A DNA stretch of 5,450 nucleotides from Anaerolineae bacterium (GTDB taxonomy: Bacteria; Chloroflexota; Anaerolineae; 4572-78), in the NCBI GenBank assembly GCA_027022125.1, contig JALVZI010000002.1, positions 1 to 5,450 of the forward strand, given 5' to 3'. Each line of letters begins with the position of its first letter. The first letter of the stretch is position 1. This document shows, in pieces, positions 1 through 5,450 of this stretch. The position numbers were made by a program, and so were the translations under genes. The notes under the pieces were generated by a model. The model was given only the letters and a program-made list of their open reading frames with translations. It did no database searches and was not told the origin of the DNA.

Positions 1-1
1 G

Positions 2-823
2 GCATTGAGCACACTCGGCGGCATAGCGGGGGCGTTTTTCAATTTGGCGCGACATATCGGCTTGAGAAATCTGCCCAACACCCCGCCCGCCGAAATTCAG
101 GCGCAGGTGTACCCGCAATCGGCGGTGGAGCAGGCGGTATGGCTCGGCACGTCATTTGTCGGCGTGTATCTGCTGTTATGGCTGTGGGTGCGTTTTGCGG
201 AAAAACGCGCTTTTCGCACGCTCGGTTTTCGCGCTGACCGTTGGGTTATGCGGTACGGGCGCGGTTTTTTGGTGGGAATGGTGATGTTCGCGCTGGCGGC
301 GGGCGTGCCGTGGGCGATGGGTTTTTATCGGTTGAACGGTGTGCCGCTGGCGATAGCCGGTTCGTTGGTGGTACTGCTCGGCTGGCTGGTGCAGAGCGCG
401 GCGGAAGAGTTGCTCTTTCGGGGATGGCTGCTGCCGGTGCTGTCGGTGCGGTATGGTGTGCCGGTGGGGGTGTTGGTGTCGGCGGCGCTTTTTGCCGCGG
501 CACACAGTCTCAATCCCCATTTGAACGTGCTGGCGATTTTAAATTTGGCGCTGTTTGCCATATTTGCCGCGCTGTATGCGCTGCGCGACGGGAGCATTTG
601 GGGGATTGCCGGGGCGCACGCCGCGTGGAATTGGATGCAGGGAAACGTGATGGGCATTCCCGTCAGCGGGCTGCAACCGGTGGGAGGCAGTTGGCTGTCG
701 CTGGTGGAATCGGGTCCCGACTGGTTGACCGGCGGCGCATTCGGCGCGGAAGGGGGGCTGGCGGTATCGCTGGTGCTGGCGGTGGGAATAGTGTTGCTGT
801 TTCGTTGGGAAAGTGTTTGTTGA
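2..823 (+). CDS. CPBP-family intramembrane metalloprotease (Abi/CAAX-protease-like), 5' partial
   Basis: Multi-pass membrane protein of the CPBP family (type II CAAX prenyl endopeptidase, Rce1, bacteriocin-immunity relatives), a group of intramembrane glutamyl or metal-dependent proteases. Residues are counted from the TTG at position 5. All three family motifs are present: EExxxR (E134, E135, R139), FxxxH (F163, H167) and HxxxN (H205, N209), so the active site looks intact. Hydrophobic segments lie near 45-65, 87-108, 117-132, 148-168, 175-195 and 254-268. The tail, with its GPDWLTGGAFGAEGG stretch, matches the usual end of many family members. The frame stays open to the left edge, and the TTG has no room for a visible ribosome binding site, so the true start is probably upstream and an N-terminal segment is missing. 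GC content is high (39 of 60 bases at 301-360). The substrate is unknown. Some family members confer bacteriocin immunity, but nothing here supports that role. The family call is firm; the start is not. Confidence 0.9.
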   Translation, partial: ALSTLGGIAGAFFNLARHIGLRNLPNTPPAEIQAQVYPQSAVEQAVWLGTSFVGVYLLLWLWVRFAEKRAFRTLGFRADRWVMRYGRGFLVGMVMFALAAGVPWAMGFYRLNGVPLAIAGSLVVLLGWLVQSAAEELLFRGWLLPVLSVRYGVPVGVLVSAALFAAAHSLNPHLNVLAILNLALFAIFAALYALRDGSIWGIAGAHAAWNWMQGNVMGIPVSGLQPVGGSWLSLVESGPDWLTGGAFGAEGGLAVSLVLAVGIVLLFRWESVC

Positions 824-847
824 TTGACCGGATATTTCTTGAAAACG

Positions 848-856
848 TGCCATAAT
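848..856 (+). promoter_or_regulatory. Candidate extended -10 promoter element of the lipoprotein gene
   Basis: The sequence TGCCATAAT fits an extended -10 (TGn followed by CATAAT, five of six matches to TATAAT). No good -35 lies at the normal distance; a TTGACC at 824-829 is 21 bp away, which is too far. A start site about 7 nt downstream would fall at or next to the ATG at 864, implying a leaderless or nearly leaderless mRNA. This agrees with the absence of any Shine-Dalgarno-like sequence there. It is a sequence-only prediction; the gene could instead be read through from the CPBP gene. Confidence 0.4.
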
Positions 857-863
857 TGAATTT

Positions 864-3050
864 ATGAAACGACTATCCATATTCTCCATTACTGTTATTT
901 TTTTGCTGGTTGGCTGTCAAATATCCAACTCGCGCATATTTGAAACAGCAACCCCGTCATTTACATCGCCGGTTTCACCGCTGCAGGTGGCGCGCTGTTC
1001 TCCACCGCCTGCGCCGACGACAGCACCTTTACCGACGCCATTGTCGTGTATGCCCCTTTTTCCCCCACCAACATTTACCCCCACCCCTACTATCTTGCCC
1101 ACCATCGCACCGACAAATACTGCCACCGATACACCTGTGCCAACAGCAGTACCGACTGCAACCGCCACGCCTGTTTCATCGGAAGCAGAGATTGCACGCT
1201 TGACGCAGCCAAGAGAAGGCAAAAACGCGACCCGGCTGATGAATATCCGGGTGTTGGATTATTTGTACCGCCATCCCGATAGTTCAGCCCGCCAACAACT
1301 TTTGGAAACAGCATTTCCGCGCGCGATGTCTCCATATTTCACGGGCGTGTTCACAGAACTTTGGTTGCGAGAGATTATAGTTCCACAATTTGAAGCGGCT
1401 GGTGGAGAAATGCCGCAGGATTTTGAAACATTTTGGCAGGATTATGGCGACATCATCCCCACCGATTTGAATGCAGATGGCGACACGGATTATCTGCTCT
1501 CAGTTAATTTCCTCTTGGGGGGTGAAAGCAGTAATTACGGTATCTTCTTCTGGTTGTATTTCAAAAACGGGCAGGGTATTTTGGAACGATTATCTCAATT
1601 CGATGATAAATGGAATAGTTTTTTGTATCCGCGTAACATTTCAATACAAAACTTGATGGGGGATGAATTGCCTGAAATCACTTTCACGGTTGGCGATTGT
1701 GGCGCGTCAACTTGTTTTTTGTCATTGCGTATTTTGTCGCTGAAAGATGGACATTTTACGAATGTCTTCACCGTTCCATGGTACACAATGAATGGCACTT
1801 GGACGGTGAAACGTGATGAATCGGGGCAGGTTGCTGCCATTGGCACATATAACGGACCAGGCATTGCGGGTTTTGGTGATTTTTTGAGTTACGCTCTTCA
1901 TTTCCGGTATCGTGATGGCAAATTTATGCTTGTTGAGCAAGAACCCATTAATAATTTTCCCCGACCATTTCTTTATTGGCAATTGGGAAGTTTAAAATTG
2001 CATCAATATCAGTTTGATGAAGCGTTGGCGATATTTAAAGATTTGGCGGCAGATGAACCGCCGAGCCACGGCATAAATTATCCGGTATACGCCATGTTTC
2101 GTGTGGGAATGATCTATTTAGTACTGGAACAGCCGGATGAAACCCGCAAGGTGTGGGCAGAATTGATTGAGAAATACCCACAAGAACCTGTCAGCGCAGA
2201 TGCTTATTCGATGTTGCAATATTGGCACGGAGATTTGACGGTTGGAACCGTATGCCGTTTTTTGCCAAAGATGATAACGGATTGGGGAACATCGGATGAG
2301 GCGCGTGCAGCTCCGGATTTTGAACGCGGCGTCTATTTGAGTACTACCGATGTGTGCAGTGATATATTTTTACTGCCATTACAAAAATGGGAAAATTCTG
2401 ATACCATCGCCCGGCAAATGAGTGACTTGTGGTTACAGTGGCAATTTCTCTCGGATGAGTTTGATTTTAACGGCGATGGAACGGCAGATATTGTCGGCGT
2501 GATTGTTCACTCCGGCAATGAAGGGCGCTCGCCGTGGGTATTTCTTTCGGGGCAAGATGGGTATCAGCCGGTGTTGGTGCAAAACCCATTTCCGATAGGG
2601 TCAATCTACATATGGCAACGGGGAATGTATGATTATATGTACACCCCAATTCCATTTGATGTGGATATACGGCTCAAAGATTTTGACCGTGATGGCGTTC
2701 CGGAGTTTTACGCGGGCAGATATGGCACATATCATTGGATGGGAGACGGATTTCAGCCGAGCGAAAATGAAGCCACGGTTGATAGTCAGTCGGTGAAACT
2801 TAACCGGGCAATTGAATTGCTGTTTTTCAACCAAAATCCGGCGAATGCTATAACCGTGTTGGATAATTACAACCCACCTTTTGGGGCTGAAAAACAGATG
2901 AAGGTGTTATTGCAAGGGTTAGCGTGGCAATACTTGGGAGACCAAAAGCAAGCGGACAAATTCTTTCAGAAATTTGTGGCGTCATATCCTGCTTCCGGTT
3001 GGATATCGTTTGTCAATGAGGTTAAAGACAGAGAGGTGTTGCCGCAATAA
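864..3050 (+). CDS. Large secreted lipoprotein with T/P-rich linker, EF-hand-like (FG-GAP/VCBS-type) loops and TPR-like helices
   Basis: Exported lipoprotein of 728 residues, function unknown. It starts with a basic MKR, a hydrophobic core and a lipobox (L15-V16-G17-C18), so signal peptidase II should cleave before C18. Residues 28-105 form a low-complexity Thr/Pro/Ala linker that probably spans the cell wall. Three DxDxDG-type calcium-binding loops follow: D201-N203-D205-G206-D209, D534-N536-D538-G539-D542 and D606-D608-D610-G611-E614. A fourth, degenerate one is at 263-271. Loops of this kind occur in FG-GAP/VCBS beta-propeller repeats. TPR-like helical pairs appear at about 368-441 (motif FDEALAIF) and 643-715. 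The ATG at 864 is chosen because it gives a complete signal peptide. No ribosome binding site is visible upstream. The gene is clearly AT-richer than its neighbours (24 of 60 GC at 1501-1560). It lies 40 bp after the CPBP gene and ends directly at the shared terminator. A binding or sensing surface protein is plausible, but no catalytic motif was seen. Confidence 0.85.
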   Translation: MKRLSIFSITVIFLLVGCQISNSRIFETATPSFTSPVSPLQVARCSPPPAPTTAPLPTPLSCMPLFPPPTFTPTPTILPTIAPTNTATDTPVPTAVPTATATPVSSEAEIARLTQPREGKNATRLMNIRVLDYLYRHPDSSARQQLLETAFPRAMSPYFTGVFTELWLREIIVPQFEAAGGEMPQDFETFWQDYGDIIPTDLNADGDTDYLLSVNFLLGGESSNYGIFFWLYFKNGQGILERLSQFDDKWNSFLYPRNISIQNLMGDELPEITFTVGDCGASTCFLSLRILSLKDGHFTNVFTVPWYTMNGTWTVKRDESGQVAAIGTYNGPGIAGFGDFLSYALHFRYRDGKFMLVEQEPINNFPRPFLYWQLGSLKLHQYQFDEALAIFKDLAADEPPSHGINYPVYAMFRVGMIYLVLEQPDETRKVWAELIEKYPQEPVSADAYSMLQYWHGDLTVGTVCRFLPKMITDWGTSDEARAAPDFERGVYLSTTDVCSDIFLLPLQKWENSDTIARQMSDLWLQWQFLSDEFDFNGDGTADIVGVIVHSGNEGRSPWVFLSGQDGYQPVLVQNPFPIGSIYIWQRGMYDYMYTPIPFDVDIRLKDFDRDGVPEFYAGRYGTYHWMGDGFQPSENEATVDSQSVKLNRAIELLFFNQNPANAITVLDNYNPPFGAEKQMKVLLQGLAWQYLGDQKQADKFFQKFVASYPASGWISFVNEVKDREVLPQ

Positions 3051-3078
3051 AAAAGCCTGCCGATTTCGGCAGGCTTTT
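3051..3078. terminator. Bidirectional Rho-independent terminator between convergent genes
   Basis: A perfect 12-bp stem (AAAAGCCTGCCG paired with CGGCAGGCTTTT) encloses a 4-nt loop. It begins immediately after the lipoprotein stop codon and lies 13 bp beyond the L25 stop codon. Read on the + strand it ends in four T. Read on the - strand it ends in six T (complement of the A run at 3049-3054), so it should be stronger for L25. It separates the two converging transcription units. Confidence 0.93.
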
Positions 3079-3091
3079 AGAATGTACAGAT

Positions 3092-3733
3092 TTATTCTGC
3101 TTCTTCTGTGCCCGCTTCTACTTCGCTTGCCAAACCTTCTTCGCCTTCGGCAGCTTCGATGGCAGATTCTTCTGCTGTGGCAGTGCGCGGCGCTTGCACG
3201 CTGACCAGCAGCGAATCGGGGCTGGAAAGTACGGTGATGTTCTCCGGCAGGTCGAGGTCTTCCACGTGGATGGCATCGCCAAAGTTTTCCAGTTTGCTGA
3301 TGTCCACTTCGATGGTTTCGGGCAGGTCGCCGGGCAGGGCTTCAATTTCCAATTCGTTGATACCGGTCACAACCACGCCGCCTTCTTTTTCTGCGGGGGC
3401 TTCGCCGGTAATGTGGATAGGCACGTTAACGACCACCGTTTCCGACATATTGACCGCGTAAAAATCAACGTGCAGAATATCTTGGCTGATGGGGTCGTAT
3501 TGAATATCGCGGGCAAGCGTGTTGACCGCTTTTTTGCGTCCCAGTTTTATGCCGATGAGATTGGTGTTTCCGGCTTCGTGCAGCACGCGGCGCAACATTT
3601 TGCTATCGGCTTGGATGGAAAGGTTTTCCATCCCCTGGCCGTAAACTTCGGCGGGGGTTAAACCGGCGCGGCGCAGTGCTTTCACTTTTTTCCCGGTCAC
3701 GCTGCGTAATTCTGCTTTGAGTTCAAATGCCAT
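3092..3733 (-). CDS. rplY: 50S ribosomal protein L25 / general stress protein CTC
   Basis: Ribosomal protein L25 of the long CTC/TL5 type, which binds 5S rRNA in the central protuberance of the 50S subunit. The 213 residues are a normal length for this form. The N-terminal 5S-binding domain (1-94) carries the expected KALRRAGLTPAEVYG and the DPISQDILHVDFYAV signature at 80-94. The C-terminal TL5 domain (about 96-185) has GEAPAEKEGGVV, a LEIEALPGDLPETIEVD stretch and LPENITVL. A tail from about 186 to 213 is almost entirely Ala, Glu, Gly and Ser and is strongly acidic, a common but variable feature of CTC proteins. The ATG is supported by an AAGGAG seven nt upstream and by alignment to the family start. 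The gene has its own promoter and terminator, so it appears monocistronic. In many bacteria the peptidyl-tRNA hydrolase gene (pth) follows L25; here the downstream neighbour is an unrelated convergent gene. Confidence 0.97.
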   Translation of the reverse strand: MAFELKAELRSVTGKKVKALRRAGLTPAEVYGQGMENLSIQADSKMLRRVLHEAGNTNLIGIKLGRKKAVNTLARDIQYDPISQDILHVDFYAVNMSETVVVNVPIHITGEAPAEKEGGVVVTGINELEIEALPGDLPETIEVDISKLENFGDAIHVEDLDLPENITVLSSPDSLLVSVQAPRTATAEESAIEAAEGEEGLASEVEAGTEEAE

Positions 3734-3740
3734 TGTATTT

Positions 3741-3746
3741 CTCCTT
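3741..3746 (-). promoter_or_regulatory. Shine-Dalgarno sequence of rplY
   Basis: On the - strand AAGGAG (within GAAGGAGA) lies 7 nt before the ATG at 3733. It is the strongest ribosome binding site in the window and fixes the L25 start. Confidence 0.9.
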
Positions 3747-3766
3747 CAAAAAATCTCGTCACGTTA

Positions 3767-3787
3767 AGCCGGGACGGAAACCCCGCT
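3767..3787 (-). other. Possible small hairpin in the rplY leader
   Basis: On the - strand AGCGGGG and CCCGGCT can pair (six of seven positions, one internal G-G mismatch) around a 7-nt loop. The hairpin would sit about 20 nt before the Shine-Dalgarno sequence in a leader of about 79 nt. It could affect translation, but it is short and may be incidental. No known riboswitch or ribosomal-protein leader motif was recognised. Confidence 0.2.
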
Positions 3788-3818
3788 CAACATAAATCAT
3801 TCGTTTTTCAGACGCAAA

Positions 3819-3847
3819 AGTATAACCAATTGTGCCATAATCGGCAA
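3819..3847 (-). promoter_or_regulatory. Sigma70-like promoter of rplY
   Basis: On the - strand a -35 TTGCCG (3842-3847, four of six) and a -10 TATACT (3819-3824, five of six) are separated by exactly 17 bp. Transcription should start near 3812, giving a leader of about 79 nt before the L25 ATG. The promoter lies just after the PHP gene stop codon, with no terminator seen in between. L25 may therefore also receive read-through from the PHP gene. Confidence 0.72.
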
Positions 3848-3868
3848 ACTGTTGGGTGTGTGATGGCT

Positions 3869-4966
3869 TTACGCCGCCGCACGCACGTAAATGGGATTGC
3901 TGAATATCCAGCCGCGCCATTTTGTTTTGTGGACTTTATAGCATTCCACCCGATAAACGCCCGGTTTGGAGACCACAAATTGCAGCGATTGCCCGCGTTC
4001 GGTGGCGACGATTTCGCCATCTCTCAGCAGCCGAATTTCGGCGCGGGCGGGCACGGTGATGCTCAGCGTGAGCATATTCAGTTTGCCCAGCGTGATTTCA
4101 TCGCCCTGAATGGCGACGGCAGTGGCGGCATCGCTGAAAATCATCTGGTCATCGGCGTTTTGCGCGGTGAAAGAAAATCCGGTCGTATCGCCGATGAGGT
4201 CGTATGCCACAAAACAGTGTCCCGCCCGCAGGGTGTCGAGCACCTGTTTTTTGGCGGTCGGCACATCGCGCGACAGCGGTTCATCCAGCAGCAGATGGGT
4301 TCGCACTGCGCTGAAAAGGTAGCGGTACGGAAAAATTTTGCGGGTGATGGGACCCATACTGTATGTTTGCGCGTGCGCATCCGCCCCGCCGATGGCGACG
4401 ATTTTCCGCCCGGCGCGGGTCAGTTCGTCCCATTTTGCCAGCGTTTCGGGAAACGGCGCGGTGATGAATCGGTCTGGGAAAAAGGCGGCATATGCGGCGC
4501 GGGGTTTGCCGGTTAAAAACGATTTGAATTCGGACATATAATTCCAAATTTCCAGACCGGTATAGCCCTGCACATCCCAATGTTTCCACGGGATTTCCCC
4601 CTCGCCGAAACGGGGCGCGGCGTGTTCAAAGGGGTGGGCGATGAATCCCGCGCCGCCGAGTTGGTTCACTTTATTGATGAGCGCTTGCGGGTCGGCGGCA
4701 TATTCGTTCAAATCGCGGTCGACGCCCAGCGCCAGAAAATGGCTATGTTCGGGATGCTGCTGGGTGTCATTCACTTCGATGCCCATCAGCGCCAGCAAAT
4801 CGCCGTGCCAGCCTTCTTTATCGGGCACGAAAATGTTGTGGTCGGTGAAAACCATCACCTGCAGCCCGGCTTCCCGTCCAGCGCGGATAACCTCGCTGTG
4901 CGTGCCTGTGCCATCGGAATAAACGGTGTGTTGGTGAAAATTGGCGGTGTATTCGTATTTGATCAT
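3869..4966 (-). CDS. PHP-domain metal-dependent hydrolase (putative phosphoesterase)
   Basis: Cytoplasmic protein of 365 residues with no signal peptide. It belongs to the PHP (polymerase and histidinol phosphatase) superfamily, whose members use a multi-metal centre to hydrolyse phosphoesters. The full ligand set is visible: H11 and H13 (HxHTxxSDG motif), D18, H43 (TDHN), E64, H76, H111 (AHPFE) and D196 with H198 (ADAH). This is nine positions, as expected for a trinuclear site, so it looks catalytically competent. Residues from about 245 to the end are beta-rich and Ig-like, closing with WIFSNPIYV, an ending seen in other stand-alone PHP proteins. The ATG is secure: an in-frame TGA lies two codons upstream and the HxH motif begins only ten residues in. 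The Shine-Dalgarno sequence is weak (GAG about 6 nt away). The start lies 17 bp after the LysM stop codon, which suggests an operon. It is not histidinol phosphatase or DNA polymerase by context. The substrate is unknown. Confidence 0.9.
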   Translation of the reverse strand: MIKYEYTANFHQHTVYSDGTGTHSEVIRAGREAGLQVMVFTDHNIFVPDKEGWHGDLLALMGIEVNDTQQHPEHSHFLALGVDRDLNEYAADPQALINKVNQLGGAGFIAHPFEHAAPRFGEGEIPWKHWDVQGYTGLEIWNYMSEFKSFLTGKPRAAYAAFFPDRFITAPFPETLAKWDELTRAGRKIVAIGGADAHAQTYSMGPITRKIFPYRYLFSAVRTHLLLDEPLSRDVPTAKKQVLDTLRAGHCFVAYDLIGDTTGFSFTAQNADDQMIFSDAATAVAIQGDEITLGKLNMLTLSITVPARAEIRLLRDGEIVATERGQSLQFVVSKPGVYRVECYKVHKTKWRGWIFSNPIYVRAAA

Positions 4967-4997
4967 TTGTCACTCGTCATTCGCTATTCGTTATTTG
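4949..4997 (-). repeat. Degenerate tandem heptanucleotide repeat (about 7 units) across the LysM-PHP junction
   Basis: Read on the - strand, seven successive 7-base units resemble CGAATGA, for example CGAATAG at 4984-4990, CGAATGA at 4977-4983, CGAGTGA at 4970-4976 and CAAATGA at 4963-4969. Flanking units at 4991-4997, 4956-4962 and 4949-4955 are looser; the 4956-4962 unit fits least well. The tract contains the last codons and TAG stop of the LysM gene, the 17-bp spacer, and the ATG plus first codons of the PHP gene. Tandem heptanucleotide repeats are known in cyanobacteria (STRR sequences); relating this tract to them is inference. Confidence 0.55.
4963..4980 (-). other. Possible coupling mini-ORF (M-T-S-D-K) between LysM and PHP genes
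   Basis: On the - strand an ATG begins 3 nt after the LysM TAG stop, runs for five codons, and ends in a TGA that overlaps the PHP start codon as ATGA. This arrangement could hand terminating ribosomes to the PHP start, which has only a weak Shine-Dalgarno sequence. It falls entirely inside the heptad repeat and may be a by-product of it. Confidence 0.15.
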
Positions 4998-5450
4998 GAA
5001 TGACCAGCACTTGCCCCGGATGGAGCAGGCGCGGGTCGGAGAGAATGTCGCGGTTGGCTTCGAAAATGATTGTCCACAGGGCGGGATTGCCGTAAAACCG
5101 GCGCGCAATTTTCGACAGCGAATCGCCAGGTTGAACGGTGTAACGGGTGACATCCGGTTCCGGCGGTGGTTTGGGCGGCGAAATGTCATCTGCCAGAAAA
5201 CGGCGATTTTGCGCCACCAGCCCGCCGAGCGTTTCTTTTATTTCCGGCGGCGTGCCGTCGATATGGTCAACCACCAGCGCCCCCCGGCGGCGATATTCCG
5301 CCAGCCAATCCGCACCGATTGCGCCCACGGCGGTGATATATTTCCAGCGGTCGGCAACCGTTTCCGGCGCGAAACTGACATCGGGGCGGAATTTCCACAC
5401 GTATTGCAGCGCGGCGGAAAAAGTGTCGCCCGTGTTTGCCAGCAGGATGA
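4984..5450 (-). CDS. LysM-domain protein, 5' partial
   Basis: C-terminal 154 residues of a protein whose frame stays open to the right edge; the GTG at 5398-5400 is only an internal in-frame codon. Counted from that GTG, residues 86-135 form a clear LysM domain: RYTVQPGDSLSKIARRFYGN, then FEANRDIL and LHPGQVLVIP. LysM domains bind N-acetylglucosamine polymers such as peptidoglycan. This longer variant, with a FYGNPALW insert, is typical of YgaU-like and phage-tail-associated LysM proteins. A short Pro-rich linker (SPPKPPPEP, 74-82) joins it to an upstream region of about 85 visible residues containing KFRPDVSFAPETVADRWKY and WLAEYRRRG, which I do not recognise. The stop codon is followed after 17 bp by the PHP gene. 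Whether the protein is exported cannot be judged because the N-terminus is missing. Confidence 0.85.
   Translation of the reverse strand, partial: ILLANTGDTFSAALQYVWKFRPDVSFAPETVADRWKYITAVGAIGADWLAEYRRRGALVVDHIDGTPPEIKETLGGLVAQNRRFLADDISPPKPPPEPDVTRYTVQPGDSLSKIARRFYGNPALWTIIFEANRDILSDPRLLHPGQVLVIPNNE

Noticed and set aside
824..829. TTGACC as a -35 box for the lipoprotein gene
   Set aside because: The spacing to CATAAT is 21 bp, outside the range normally tolerated by sigma70.
241..855. Second + strand open frame (204 codons) overlapping the CPBP gene
   Set aside because: Its product is Arg/Gly/Ala-rich low-complexity sequence, typical of a shifted frame of a GC-rich gene. The CPBP frame carries all the family motifs.
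950..1180. C- and A-rich low-complexity DNA in the lipoprotein gene, considered as a tandem repeat or CRISPR-like array
   Set aside because: The pattern comes from irregular Thr, Pro and Ala codons in a linker. There is no fixed period and no repeat-spacer structure.
3194..3661. + strand open frame (155 codons) opposite rplY
   Set aside because: It is antisense to a confidently identified ribosomal protein gene and shows no start signal or family resemblance of its own.
3832..3841. Second + strand copy of GTGCCATAAT, the 10-mer also found at 847-856 before the lipoprotein gene
   Set aside because: Here it lies within the spacer of the rplY promoter and would drive only antisense transcription into the PHP gene. 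Two copies of a 10-mer are not enough to call an operator or shared motif.
3830..4516. Long + strand open frame (228 codons) opposite the PHP gene
   Set aside because: It starts at a TTG, has no ribosome binding site or recognisable motif, and lies entirely antisense to a gene with a complete PHP signature. High GC content makes such antisense frames common.

Overview
This 5.45 kb window reads as an ordinary chromosomal stretch from a bacterium, most likely a member of the Chloroflexota (Anaerolineae-like). That placement is an inference. It rests on the long Thr/Pro-rich linker just after the lipobox of a lipoprotein, on the CTC-type (two-domain) ribosomal protein L25 with an acidic tail, and on the mix of CPBP, LysM and PHP proteins. 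No rRNA, tRNA, CRISPR array, insertion sequence or phage gene was seen.

Layout. On the + strand, the 3' part of a CPBP-family membrane protease gene (2-823, open at the left edge) is followed 40 bp later by a large lipoprotein gene (864-3050). On the - strand, reading right to left, come the 3' part of a LysM-domain gene (4984-5450, open at the right edge), a PHP-superfamily metal-dependent hydrolase (3869-4966), and the gene for L25/CTC (3092-3733). The two blocks converge on one strong hairpin terminator at 3051-3078 that can serve both directions.

Regulation. The L25 gene has its own sigma70-like promoter (TTGCCG, 17 bp, TATACT), a leader of about 79 nt, and a strong Shine-Dalgarno sequence. 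The lipoprotein gene is the opposite. It has no visible Shine-Dalgarno sequence, and an extended -10 element sits so close to the ATG that the mRNA may be leaderless. LysM and PHP are separated by only 17 bp and are probably cotranscribed. Their junction is made of a degenerate tandem heptanucleotide repeat (4949-4997) that holds both the stop codon of one gene and the start codon of the other.

Functions. L25 is a translation protein that binds 5S rRNA. CPBP, the lipoprotein and the LysM protein point to the cell envelope. The PHP protein is a putative phosphoesterase with a complete metal-ligand set but an unknown substrate. No shared pathway is evident. I found no convincing new multi-gene system. 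The points most worth a second look are the heptad-repeat gene junction, the apparently duplicated architecture of the AT-richer lipoprotein, and its possible leaderless start.
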